Of a stretch of DNA of 64,000 bases, positions 7,961 to 15,801 are shown piece by piece; within the stretch, counting starts at the first letter, position 1; every line of letters starts with the position of its first letter. The notes under the pieces were generated by a model. It had not been told where the DNA came from. It did not search any database and worked only from the letters and a program-made list of their open reading frames with translations. Both the position numbers and the translations under genes were made by a program. The stretch comes from Pygmaiobacter massiliensis (GTDB lineage Bacteria; Bacillota; Clostridia; Oscillospirales; Ruminococcaceae): assembly GCF_900199435.1 (NCBI RefSeq), contig NZ_OAML01000003.1:1009166-1073165 (forward strand). Direction: 5' to 3'.

Positions 7961-8711
7961 ATTTTAACGGAGAGAACAGGTAATGCCCTTCGCAACAGGT
8001 AAGTTTTACAGAAAAAGCCTGTTCCAGCACGCCGCTTGCGGCAATTTGCTCGGGTGCAGCGCAGTCAATCAGCGCACCGTTTGAGAATACCGCCACCCGC
8101 TCACTATATTGCAGTGCCTGTGCAAGGTCGTGCAGCACCATAACGATGGTTTTGCCGCGTGCATGCAAAGTTTGCACCAGTTCTAAAAATTCAAACTGCC
8201 TGGCAATATCAAGATAGGTGGTAGGCTCGTCTAAAAAAATGTAATCGGTATCTTGCGCAATGGTCATTGCAAGATACGCTTTTTGCCGCTCGCCGCCAGA
8301 CAGCGTACGCAGCTCTCGGTGTCGTAGTGCGGCAATGTCGGCAGCTTCGAGAGCAGCCTCACAAAGCGCGCGGTCTTTTTCGCCCGGTTTGCGCATCAGC
8401 CCCAGCCAGGGAAAGCGCCCGTGTGCCACCAAAGCCTCCACCGTGATGGCGGGCACCTCGCGAGATTGGGGCAGAACTGCAACCCGGCGTGCAAACTCGC
8501 GCGGGGCGAAAGAAGAAATCGGTCTGCCGTCGAGCAGTAGCTCGCCGCTTACCGGCGGCAACAGCCCAGCGGCAGTTTTTAGCAGCGTGCTTTTGCCGCA
8601 GCCGTTGATGCCCACCAGTGTGGTAATGCTGCCTTCGGGGAATTCGAGGGAAACGTTTTGCAAAATTGGAGCGCCGCGGTATCCACAGCGAAGATCACGA
8701 AGTTCAAGCAT
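7959..8711 (-). CDS. Iron-siderophore type ABC importer, ATP-binding protein (FecE/FepC family)
   Basis: 250 residues. Walker A GINGCGKST, Q-loop with LPQSR, signature LSGGERQ, Walker B YIFLDEPTTYLD and switch VLHDL are all intact. The helical region resembles FepC/FhuC/BtuD. It is the last gene of a three-gene minus-strand operon and overlaps the permease gene by 8 bases. Substrate is a ferric siderophore, haem or cobalamin by family; the absence of a cobalamin riboswitch and the Fur-like box upstream of the operon favour iron. The stop codon lies within the terminator at 7923-7960. Confidence 0.88.
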   Translation of the reverse strand: MLELRDLRCGYRGAPILQNVSLEFPEGSITTLVGINGCGKSTLLKTAAGLLPPVSGELLLDGRPISSFAPREFARRVAVLPQSREVPAITVEALVAHGRFPWLGLMRKPGEKDRALCEAALEAADIAALRHRELRTLSGGERQKAYLAMTIAQDTDYIFLDEPTTYLDIARQFEFLELVQTLHARGKTIVMVLHDLAQALQYSERVAVFSNGALIDCAAPEQIAASGVLEQAFSVKLTCCEGHYLFSPLK

Positions 8712-9723
8712 AAAGACGGCTCCTTTTTTTGCGCAGCAGTAACATAAGGAAAAACGGCCCGCCCAAAAAGGAGAGCAAAATCCCTACTGGGACTTCAAAT
8801 GGGGCAAACAGCACTCGTGCCAGCAAATCACATACGGTCACCAACAGCGCACCACCAATGGCAGCGCCCGGCAACAGTATACGGTGGTCGTGCCCAAACA
8901 GCGCACGTGCGGCATGGGGGACGATTAATCCCACAAAGCCCACAAGTCCGGCAAAGCTGACCGCAGCACCAGCAAGCAGGCTGGCAATCGCCACCAGCAA
9001 AAAGCGGGTAAGGCTTACTCGCAGCCCAAGGCTTTGCGCGGTTTCTTCCCCCAGGGTAAGCAGGTTTAGCCCACCTGCAAAACAGAAGGCCGCGGCAAGT
9101 CCCACGAAAATATAAAGCGCAGGGGCCTTAAGCGCCTGCAACGTAACCCCCGCGAAACCGCCGAGAAAAAAGTTACTTGCACCCAGCACAAGCTCTGGGA
9201 AAAGCAGTTCCAGCGTGTTGCTGCCTGCGGTTAATATACCGCTGATGGCAACGCCAGCCAGCACCAGCGTAATGCGCCCGGCACCCGTTTTTACTGCAAT
9301 TCCATAAACCAGCAGTGCAGCAAGCAGGGCTCCTAAAAAAGCTGCCGCAGGCACGAATGCCGCGGCGGGCAAAAAGATGCTGACCAGCAACACGGCGAAC
9401 CCTGCGCCTGCATTCACACCAATGATATTAGGGCCAGCAAGCGCATTGTTTAATACGCCCTGCAACAAAACACCGCTGACACTAAGTGCAGAACCGCAAA
9501 GCAGCGCAGCGCAGGTGCGCGGTAGTCTTACATGCAGTAAGATGCGCGCAGCTGCACTGGGTGTACCGGAAACTGCCTCACGCAGCGCGGTGAAAAGGTC
9601 CAGCCTGGTTGCCCCCAAAGATACCGAACCAGCCACCGCCGCGATGAGCATTAAGCAACAAACCAAAAGCCGAAAAGCAATCTGCTTACTCGTTGGGGTA
9701 GAGGATATCGACAAGGTATTCAT
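8704..9723 (-). CDS. Iron-siderophore type ABC importer, permease (FecCD family)
   Basis: 339 residues with about ten membrane helices. The FecCD signature GLVGFVGLIVPHAARALFG is present in the C-terminal third and is the cytoplasmic coupling region that contacts the ATPase. It forms the translocation path with the binding protein encoded upstream, whose 3' end overlaps this gene by 38 bases, and the ATPase downstream. A GGGAGA ribosome binding site lies inside the preceding gene. One permease gene implies a homodimer. Confidence 0.9.
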   Translation of the reverse strand: MNTLSISSTPTSKQIAFRLLVCCLMLIAAVAGSVSLGATRLDLFTALREAVSGTPSAAARILLHVRLPRTCAALLCGSALSVSGVLLQGVLNNALAGPNIIGVNAGAGFAVLLVSIFLPAAAFVPAAAFLGALLAALLVYGIAVKTGAGRITLVLAGVAISGILTAGSNTLELLFPELVLGASNFFLGGFAGVTLQALKAPALYIFVGLAAAFCFAGGLNLLTLGEETAQSLGLRVSLTRFLLVAIASLLAGAAVSFAGLVGFVGLIVPHAARALFGHDHRILLPGAAIGGALLVTVCDLLARVLFAPFEVPVGILLSFLGGPFFLMLLLRKKRSRLYA

Positions 9724-10666
9724 AGCTATCTCCCCACTTTTCGTTGGGTTTATAATGGAACAGCTCTTTCGGCAATACGATGAAACGGTTGTTCTTTACC
9801 GCAGAAAGGTCTTTCCAAGCCGGGTTCGAGCCGAGAGTATCTGCAATGGATTTCATTGCGGCTTCATCATCGGTGCCCATAATTGTAACAAAGATAAAGT
9901 CGGGATCTTCTGCGATGATGGTTTCCATCGAAAGATCTTCCAGCAGACTTTCGTGACGGGAAGCAATATTATCAGCACCCAAATCTTTCAGAATAATGCC
10001 AGCCAGATTGTCTTCTGCCTTGGCCTTGACACCGCTGGAAAAAGCACGCAGCAACAGCACGGAGGGGTGCTCTGTCTGTGCTTTGGCGCGCTCCATGGCT
10101 TCGTTGATTTCCTCTTCCATCTCGATGCCGTTTTCTGCATACAGGTCGTCACGGTCGGTCAAATCGCAAAATCCGCGCAGCACTTCAAGGTAAGCATGGT
10201 AGTCATCCATGCGCAGGTAAATATGGGGAATCTTTGCTTCGGTAAGCGCGGTGTCAAGCTGCACCTGCGGGGCTATATCGGCAGAGAGGATAACTAAATC
10301 TGGGGTGAGTGCAATGATTTGCTCAAGGTTCGGCTCCTTAACGGTGCCAACGATGGTCACATCATCATCGAGATCAAGGTCGCGCTCTTTAACGGCATCA
10401 TCGGTGGCGCCGATTACTTTGCCGCCTGCAAGCATCCAGCATTCAGCAAAGCTGCCGTACAGCGAAACCACACGCTGTGGCATGGTGTCAATCTTAACTT
10501 GGCGGCCCAGCGCATCGGTATAAGACCAGCTGCCTGCGGCTTGCGAGCTACTTTGCTGCGCAGCAGAAGAAGCCGAAGAAGAAGGCGCGGCTTTCCCACA
10601 GGCTGCAAACATGCTGGCGGTTAACGAAAGAGCAAGAGCAAATGCAATTACTTTTTTCTTTGTCAT
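9686..10666 (-). CDS. Iron-siderophore type ABC importer, substrate-binding lipoprotein
   Basis: 326 residues. Lipoprotein signal peptide with lipobox SMFAAC followed by a Ser/Ala/Gln linker (residues ~24-45). Then a TroA/FepB-like fold: GRQVKIDTMPQRVVSLYG, VIGATDDAV, TVKEPNLEQIIALTPDLVI. This is the periplasmic-binding-type receptor for a siderophore, haem or cobalamin. It is first in the operon; ATG with AAAGGAG. The intergenic region to the divergent LysR gene carries a candidate Fur box at 10761-10778. Confidence 0.88.
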   Translation of the reverse strand: MTKKKVIAFALALSLTASMFAACGKAAPSSSASSAAQQSSSQAAGSWSYTDALGRQVKIDTMPQRVVSLYGSFAECWMLAGGKVIGATDDAVKERDLDLDDDVTIVGTVKEPNLEQIIALTPDLVILSADIAPQVQLDTALTEAKIPHIYLRMDDYHAYLEVLRGFCDLTDRDDLYAENGIEMEEEINEAMERAKAQTEHPSVLLLRAFSSGVKAKAEDNLAGIILKDLGADNIASRHESLLEDLSMETIIAEDPDFIFVTIMGTDDEAAMKSIADTLGSNPAWKDLSAVKNNRFIVLPKELFHYKPNEKWGDSYEYLVDILYPNE

Positions 10667-10738
10667 GAGAATCTCCTTTTTACACCTTAATGTGTGTCAT
10701 AATCTGTGCTCTCCACATCATACAACGTTTTAACGATA

Positions 10739-10766
10739 TTGTATAATATGGATTTTGCGTTATAAT
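10739..10766 (+). promoter_or_regulatory. Candidate promoter of the LysR gene
   Basis: TTGTAT (10739-10744), 16-bp spacer, TATAAT (10761-10766). The -10 element is shared with the Fur-like box, so a repressor there would block this promoter. Confidence 0.5.
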
Positions 10767-10778
10767 GATAATAATATA
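10761..10778. promoter_or_regulatory. Candidate Fur box in the divergent region
   Basis: TATAATGATAATAATATA agrees with the 19-bp Fur consensus (hexamer arrays of GATAAT) at about 14 of 19 positions, counting the next base. It lies about 95 bases before the start codon of the binding-protein gene and 98 before the LysR gene. AT-rich promoters can mimic Fur boxes, so this is tentative. Confidence 0.45.
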
Positions 10779-10875
10779 CCTATGGCAACGCCGCAAAACG
10801 CTTGCGAGAGCAGCCAAAGCTATCGGCTGCTGCAGGGGATACAACTGAGGTGCTGCCAAGAAGAGAGGAAACGCC

Positions 10876-11736
10876 ATGACATTGCGCAACCTGGAGATTT
10901 TTTTAGCGGTAGTAGACTGCGGCAGCATGCACGCAGCGGCCGCAGAGCTATATATTAGCCAGCCCTCGGTAAGCGGGGCGGTAGCAGAGCTGGAGCGGGA
11001 ATACAGCACCTTGCTGTTTGAGCGTTTGGGGCGCAAGCTGTACCTTACCCCTGCCGGCAGCACCTTGGCAGATTATGCCCGCCATCTGCTGAAACTATCC
11101 GACGAAATGAGCGGCGCAATGCACCATGCGTCTGATGGAGAGGAACTGCGCATTGGCGCTACCGTAACGGTAGGCACCTGCGTGCTTTGCGACCTGCTTG
11201 CGAAGCTGCCCGGCGCAACCCCGAAAGTGCTGGTAAACAACACTGAAATGATTGAGCAGCAACTGCTCAAAAGCGTGCTGGATATCGGCATTATCGAAGG
11301 CACTGTCACCAGCCCGGACCTTGTGGTGCGGCCGGTAATGCAGGACGAAATGGTGCTGATTTGTGCACCGGAACACCCGTTTGCGGCAAATACAGAGTTG
11401 CCGGTTGCAAAACTTGCAGGGGAGCCGATGATTTTTCGTGAAGCGGGCAGCGGCAGCCGAAAGCTGTGCGAAGCAGCTTTTGCACTTGCGGCAGTCAGCG
11501 TAAAGACGGTATGGGAATGCAATAATACCGAAGCGATTCTGAATGCGGTGCAGCATGGGTTTGGCAGTTCGGTCATTTCGGCACGGCTTGCAGCACCGGC
11601 AGTAGCCGCGGGCCGCGTTGCCGCAGTACGGTTGACTGGCTGTAACTTGATGCGTGAATTTTCTCTGGTCTGGCATAAAGATAAATATATCGGCAAGCGT
11701 CTGGCACGGTTTATTACACTGTGTGAAGAGGGCTGA
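10876..11736 (+). CDS. LysR-family transcriptional regulator
   Basis: 286 residues. N-terminal winged helix: MTLRNLEIFLAVVDCGSMHA, AAAELYISQPSVSGAVAELE, LFERLGRKLYLTPAG. From residue ~90 a LysR substrate-binding domain follows (LRIGATVTVGTC, PDLVVRPVMQDEMVLICAPEHPF). It resembles the CysL/YeiE group in layout, but the effector cannot be read. It is transcribed away from the siderophore ABC operon, the usual arrangement for a LysR protein and its target, yet iron transporters are unusual LysR targets, so the regulatory link is open. A terminator follows at once. Confidence 0.85.
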   Translation: MTLRNLEIFLAVVDCGSMHAAAAELYISQPSVSGAVAELEREYSTLLFERLGRKLYLTPAGSTLADYARHLLKLSDEMSGAMHHASDGEELRIGATVTVGTCVLCDLLAKLPGATPKVLVNNTEMIEQQLLKSVLDIGIIEGTVTSPDLVVRPVMQDEMVLICAPEHPFAANTELPVAKLAGEPMIFREAGSGSRKLCEAAFALAAVSVKTVWECNNTEAILNAVQHGFGSSVISARLAAPAVAAGRVAAVRLTGCNLMREFSLVWHKDKYIGKRLARFITLCEEG

Positions 11737-11744
11737 GCAAATAG

Positions 11745-11786
11745 AAAAGCGGAACCGTAGCATTGCGCGGCTCCGCTTTTATTTTG
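11745..11786 (+). terminator. Terminator of the LysR gene
   Basis: AAAGCGGA-a-CCG pairs with CGG-c-TCCGCTTTT around the loop TAGCATTGCG, followed by ATTTTG. A/T-flanked on both sides, so it probably also serves the convergent GlpP gene. Confidence 0.85.
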
Positions 11787-11798
11787 TTGCAGGTAGGG

Positions 11799-12362
11799 CT
11801 ACATCGCCCAAACAGCGGGGTTTGAGGAAGAGACCGCTGCGGCTCCGGCACGCAGCGCAGCAAACACTTCGTCTTTGGTTTGAATCATACCCCCGGCGAT
11901 GACCGGCAAGCCCGGGTGCTCTGCCGCAACCTTTGCAATGGCAGGGGTCATCAGCCCGGGCAAAATTTCCACCAAGTCTGGGCGGTGTGCGGTAAGCTGG
12001 CGCTCAATGTTCGCCGCGGCGATGGAATCCAGCAAAAAGAAACGCTGCACTGTTAAAAAGCCACAGTTATGTGCATGCTTCAGCAGTGACGGCTTGGTGG
12101 AGATAATGCCATCCGGCGCGGCTGTCTTTTTTAAAAAGTCCACCGCAACGTCTTTCGGGGCAAGCCCCTCTATCAAATCCAGATGCACAAAAGCGAGCTT
12201 GCCGGCTGCTTTAATCTGTGCCACGATAGAATCGATATTGCAGACGGTGCCGAAGAGAACAAAGATGATGTGAATATCACATTGTAAAGCACGTTTTAGG
12301 CCGTCTTCGTCTTTGACTGCGGCAATGACCGGCGTTTCCTGTAACAGTTCGCTAAGGTCCAT
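11799..12362 (-). CDS. glpP: Glycerol-3-phosphate-responsive antiterminator GlpP
   Basis: 187 residues, the full length of the GlpP family. It starts with LLQETPVIAAVKDEDGL, continues with IHIIFVLFGTVCNID and KLAFVHLDLIEGL, and ends with VEILPGLMTPAIAKV and PVIAGGMIQTKDEV in a TIM-barrel-like fold. GlpP binds glycerol-3-phosphate and prevents termination in the leader of glycerol genes in Bacillus. No glpF, glpK or glpD lies in the window, so its targets must be elsewhere. It starts 20 bases after the stop of the thioesterase gene on the same strand and has an AAGGAGG site. Confidence 0.92.
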   Translation of the reverse strand: MDLSELLQETPVIAAVKDEDGLKRALQCDIHIIFVLFGTVCNIDSIVAQIKAAGKLAFVHLDLIEGLAPKDVAVDFLKKTAAPDGIISTKPSLLKHAHNCGFLTVQRFFLLDSIAAANIERQLTAHRPDLVEILPGLMTPAIAKVAAEHPGLPVIAGGMIQTKDEVFAALRAGAAAVSSSNPAVWAM

Positions 12363-12382
12363 CTTAAGCCTCCTTATCAGTA

Positions 12383-13114
12383 TTATTCAAAATAAAGGTT
12401 TGCATCAAAGCAGCGGGTACTGCCCTCGGTGCCGGTAACATACCAGCCTTTGCGGCCGTTGTTTTCAATTTCGCCGCGCGCCAGCTGCATGGTGCGGCCC
12501 AGCGGCAGCTCACTGCGGAAATTGATAACGGCCTTTTTTGCATACCGGCCAGCTTCCCACTCTTTCAGCGGCAAAGCGTCACAGAGTAAATCCGCATAGC
12601 GAGTATTATTTAAGTGACGGTTTACATCACATTGCGAATAGGATGCGGCGGCCTCACCACCTGGAACAAGAGCATCTGTACGAAGAATGTTCAGAGAATG
12701 TTCTTTGTCCGGTACGGCCTGAAACGGGAGTGTCATGCCCTCTGGCGGATGGCGCAGAATGCGGCGCGTATTGATGTCTGCCATAATCCAGCGCGCATCT
12801 GTTTGCGCAAGCAGTGTGCCGTCGTTTCCGTAAAACGAGGTGACACGCTGATATACTGCATGTACCGGGGCAAATGGCTCGGTGACAATTCGCAAGCGGT
12901 CTCCGTCACGCAGCTCACCATATACTTCTACGCTTACTTTTGCAAGAATCCAAGCTGCACCGTAGCTCAGCATATACGCGCCGCCAACGCCCAGTTTTTC
13001 ACATTGGTCTGTGCCAGCCTGCTGCGTGGCACGCAGGATGCCGCCCAGCGTAAAACGACCGTTTAAATCGCATTCGGGCTGCAAGACAGGAAAGTTTTCT
13101 TCATATACCGACAT
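12383..13114 (-). CDS. Acyl-ACP thioesterase (FatA/FatB-like)
   Basis: 243 residues, a bacterial acyl-ACP thioesterase with two hotdog repeats. The first holds CDLNGRFTLGGILRATQQAG and AAWILAKVSVEVYGELRDGD; the second holds YSQCDVNRHLNNTRYADLL, whose D-N-H-N-N pattern matches the catalytic region of the family. These enzymes release free fatty acids from acyl carrier protein. ATG 13114 is chosen because AAGGAC precedes it and family members begin near MSVYEENF; an in-frame extension upstream to 13225 would add a spurious hydrophobic stretch. Free-standing, upstream of GlpP. Confidence 0.85.
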   Translation of the reverse strand: MSVYEENFPVLQPECDLNGRFTLGGILRATQQAGTDQCEKLGVGGAYMLSYGAAWILAKVSVEVYGELRDGDRLRIVTEPFAPVHAVYQRVTSFYGNDGTLLAQTDARWIMADINTRRILRHPPEGMTLPFQAVPDKEHSLNILRTDALVPGGEAAASYSQCDVNRHLNNTRYADLLCDALPLKEWEAGRYAKKAVINFRSELPLGRTMQLARGEIENNGRKGWYVTGTEGSTRCFDANLYFE

Positions 13115-13219
13115 TGTTTTTCGACCAGTCCTTTTTCTTATTGCTTTTATTATAGCGCAAACCATACCAAAGCAAAAGTAAAAATAAGCAAAAACCGTCA
13201 AAAACGGGTAGCATAGCGG

Positions 13220-13248
13220 TTGCACAGGGGTTCATAATAAGGTAGAAT
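13220..13248 (+). promoter_or_regulatory. Candidate promoter of the serine dehydratase operon
   Basis: TTGCAC (13220-13225), 17-bp spacer, TAGAAT (13243-13248), about 40 bases before the start codon. Confidence 0.6.
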
Positions 13249-13285
13249 GAAATTGATCTTGTGCGAAATGTACGGAGGAATGGCT

Positions 13286-13948
13286 GTGAATATCAGCATT
13301 TTTGAAATACTTGGTCCGGTCATGATCGGGCCATCTTCATCCCACACCGCAGGGGCTGCAAAACTGGCACGCACGGCGGCTGCTATCGCTGCAAAGCCGT
13401 TTCTGCGGGTTCGGTTTGAACTTTCCGGCTCGTTTGCAAAAACCGGCCTTGGCCATGGCACTCACCAGGCCTTATTGGCGGGGGCAATCGGCTTGCATGA
13501 GGACGACGAGCGACTGCGTGTGGCAGATAAACTTGCCAAAGCGCAGGACATTGACTGGGAATTCTCTGAAATAGAGCTGCCCGACGCACATGAAAACACC
13601 GTCGCGTTCACCTTTTTTTGCACCGATGGCACTCAGGTGCGCATTGTTGGTTGCTCGCTGGGCGGTGGGCGGATTCTGGTTACCGACATCGACGGCATGA
13701 AAACCGAGATATCGGCCGAGCAGCCTACCATTGTGGTGGAACAAAACGACAAACCCGGTGTTGTCAGTGCAATCTCCCGCGTGCTCGCAGAGCAGGGCAT
13801 CAATATCGGCGTCATGCGGGTCAGCCGAACGGCAAAAGGCGAAGCGGCAGGCTGTGTCATTGAAACAGACACGACTGTGCCGCCGGAGGTAGCCGCCCGA
13901 CTATGCGCGCTGGACAATGTGCATACAGTACGCGTGATTGAAGGGTAG
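13286..13948 (+). CDS. sdaAB: L-serine dehydratase, iron-sulfur-dependent, beta subunit
   Basis: About 220 residues. N-terminal beta domain with ILGPVMIGPSSSHTAG, the hallmark serine/histidine loop, and a C-terminal ACT domain from residue ~145 (KPGVVSAISRVLAEQGINIG, MRVSRTAKGEAAGCVIE). GTG 13286 is preferred because GGAGG at about 13274-13278 is spaced 7 bases from it; ATG 13280 sits too close. With the alpha subunit encoded 9 bases downstream it forms the oxygen-sensitive enzyme that deaminates L-serine to pyruvate and ammonia. Confidence 0.93.
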   Translation: MNISIFEILGPVMIGPSSSHTAGAAKLARTAAAIAAKPFLRVRFELSGSFAKTGLGHGTHQALLAGAIGLHEDDERLRVADKLAKAQDIDWEFSEIELPDAHENTVAFTFFCTDGTQVRIVGCSLGGGRILVTDIDGMKTEISAEQPTIVVEQNDKPGVVSAISRVLAEQGINIGVMRVSRTAKGEAAGCVIETDTTVPPEVAARLCALDNVHTVRVIEG

Positions 13949-13957
13949 GGTGCAAAG

Positions 13958-14845
13958 ATGGGATATGATACGATTGCGCAGCTGATGGTACAGTGCGAGG
14001 GCAGGCCGGAGCGGATGCCTCAAGTGATTTATGAAAACGAAATCCGGCTGACTGACCGCACAAAAACAGAAATTTATGCAGAGCTTGAGGCGCGTTATGC
14101 CGTTATGCGGCTAAGCGCCGAAAAGGCCCTGCGCGAGCCACAAAAGATGGTGTGCGGGCTGATTGAAGGGCAAGCAATGCGGCAGCAGAAATATGCCGCA
14201 GAACGCGGCGGTATCAGCGGTACTTTTTTCAACCGCATTATGGCACTCGCACTTTCGGGCAGCGAGGTAAATGCCTCTATGGGGCGTATCTGTGCAGCAC
14301 CCACAGCAGGTAGCTGCGGCATAGTGCCCGCTGTACTCGTAGGGCTGGAAGAGCAAGGTGGCTGGAGCAAAGAGAAAATGCTTGATGCCCTGCTGGTAGC
14401 AGGTGGCATTGGCGCGGTGATTACAAAAAATGCTACCGTTGCAGGGGCCGAAGGTGGTTGCCAGGCAGAATGCGGCACGGCAGCAGCGATGGCAGCCGGG
14501 GCGGCAGCCTGGCTATTTGGCGGTACCCCGGAGCAAGTAGGTGATGCTGCGGCAATTGCACTCATTCATGTAATGGGGCTTGTATGCGACCCGGTGGCAG
14601 GACTGGTACAGCTGCCGTGCAGTTTTCGCAACGCTTCGGGCGCGGTAAATGCGCTGATTAGTGCAGACCTTGCCCTTGCGGGGCAAATGCCGGGCATCCC
14701 GCCTGACGAAGTGATAAACGCCATGTATCGCGTAGGACGCAAACTGCCGATGGAGTTGCGTGAAACCGCACTGGGGGGCATGGCCGCAGAGCCGACCGCC
14801 CGCGCAATTGCGAAAAAACTGTTTGCAACGGACGAAACAACTTAA
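13958..14845 (+). CDS. sdaAA: L-serine dehydratase, iron-sulfur-dependent, alpha subunit
   Basis: 295 residues. Active-site and cluster motifs: ICAAPTAGSCGIVPAVL, GGCQAECGTAAAMAAGA and LVCDPVAGLVQLPCSFRNA. The cysteines in GGCQ, CDPV and LPC correspond to the [4Fe-4S] ligands in the family; the cluster directly binds serine. It pairs with the beta subunit just upstream. The stop codon TAA is the first part of a long imperfect inverted repeat at 14845-14896. Confidence 0.95.
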   Translation: MGYDTIAQLMVQCEGRPERMPQVIYENEIRLTDRTKTEIYAELEARYAVMRLSAEKALREPQKMVCGLIEGQAMRQQKYAAERGGISGTFFNRIMALALSGSEVNASMGRICAAPTAGSCGIVPAVLVGLEEQGGWSKEKMLDALLVAGGIGAVITKNATVAGAEGGCQAECGTAAAMAAGAAAWLFGGTPEQVGDAAAIALIHVMGLVCDPVAGLVQLPCSFRNASGAVNALISADLALAGQMPGIPPDEVINAMYRVGRKLPMELRETALGGMAAEPTARAIAKKLFATDETT

Positions 14846-14896
14846 AGCGATGCCGTAGTACTTAGCGTAAAAGCTAACGGGGGTACGGCTTCGCTT
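14845..14896 (+). repeat. Nested inverted repeat at the 3' end of sdaAA
   Basis: The outer arms AAGCGATGCCGTA and TACGGCTTCGCTT pair at 12 of 13 positions. Inside, TTAGC-gtaaaa-GCTAA forms a second stem. No T run follows, so it is not a standard terminator. It may stabilise the mRNA end or attenuate transcription into the next membrane gene. Confidence 0.6.
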
Positions 14897-14962
14897 AAAT
14901 AGCTGCACGCCACCCGGCAAACCAACAGGCGTGAGAATCAATTAGAAAAGAGGAAATCACCT

Positions 14963-15643
14963 GTGAAACCATTCAAAAAAGCGTTGTCCTTACTGGGAGG
15001 GCTTGCGCTCTGCGGCCTCGCAAGCTACTGCGTCATTCAGGCAAACATCGGCCTTGCACCGTGGGATGCACTGAACATGGGCACCGCAATTTTAACCGGG
15101 CAGAGCTATGGCAATATGTCGGTACTAATTGGTCTGATTATTCTTGTGCTGGATGTTCTGCTGGGAGAAAAAATTGGCCTTGGCACAATTCTGAATACAG
15201 TACTGGTAGGCAAGTTTGTGGACCTTTGTGCTGCTTTTGAGTTGGTGCCGCAAGCAGAAAACTTTGGCACAGGTCTTTTGCTGCTTGTTATAAGCCAGCT
15301 GCTGATGAGTGTAGGCGTCTTTTTCTATATGCGTACCGGTATGGGCTCCGGCCCGCGCGACTCTTTAATGGTTGCAGCCTGCAAGCGCTTTCCCCAAGCA
15401 CCCGTTGGGCTGCTGCGTGGGGGTATTGAAGGCCTGGCACTGTTTGCCGGTTGGCTGATGGGCGCAAAAGTTGGGCTTGGTACCGTGGTTTATATGTTCG
15501 GCATCGGCCTTATTATGCAAGCGGTATTTAGCGTACTGCGTTTTGATCCTAAACAGGTGCACCATGAAAATGCTTTAGAAACACTGCGCCGCTGGAAGGC
15601 TGAATTTGCCGCAAAGCAAACGGTAAACTCTGAAAATAATTAA
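14963..15643 (+). CDS. YczE/YitT-type integral membrane protein
   Basis: 226 residues, five membrane helices and a basic C-terminal tail. The family pattern is visible in IQANIGLAPWDALNMG near residue 30 and in RTGMGSGPRDSLMVAA near residue 125, the glycine/proline-rich loops repeated in YczE-like proteins. Biochemical function is unknown; some YczE homologues sit next to non-ribosomal peptide or regulator genes. It follows the serine dehydratase after a structured spacer, so a role in serine use is possible but unsupported. GAGGAAATCACCTGTG: GTG start with a GAGG site. Confidence 0.75.
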   Translation: MKPFKKALSLLGGLALCGLASYCVIQANIGLAPWDALNMGTAILTGQSYGNMSVLIGLIILVLDVLLGEKIGLGTILNTVLVGKFVDLCAAFELVPQAENFGTGLLLLVISQLLMSVGVFFYMRTGMGSGPRDSLMVAACKRFPQAPVGLLRGGIEGLALFAGWLMGAKVGLGTVVYMFGIGLIMQAVFSVLRFDPKQVHHENALETLRRWKAEFAAKQTVNSENN

Positions 15644-15717
15644 GGTACTTATGGTGTGAAATACGCCCCATAGCGAAAAATAAACTAAAATCGCTTTTTC
15701 GGGCGCTATCCTAAAAC

Positions 15718-15760
15718 TAAAAGAGGGCAGGCTTCCAAACAGGGAAGTCTGCCCTTTTAA
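15718..15760. terminator. Bidirectional terminator between convergent genes
   Basis: AAAAGAGGGCAG-g-CTTCC pairs with GGGAAG-t-CTGCCCTTTT, with A and T tracts on the two sides. It separates the YczE-like gene (plus) from the phospholipase-like gene (minus). Confidence 0.9.
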
Positions 15761-15801
15761 TTCTTTCGTCTGTATTACGCAAGCCGCTTCAGGCGCTTGT
15801 T

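Noticed and set aside
10667-10875. Cobalamin riboswitch upstream of the ABC importer
   Set aside because: The leader is short and AT-rich and shows no B12-box pattern; iron is favoured.
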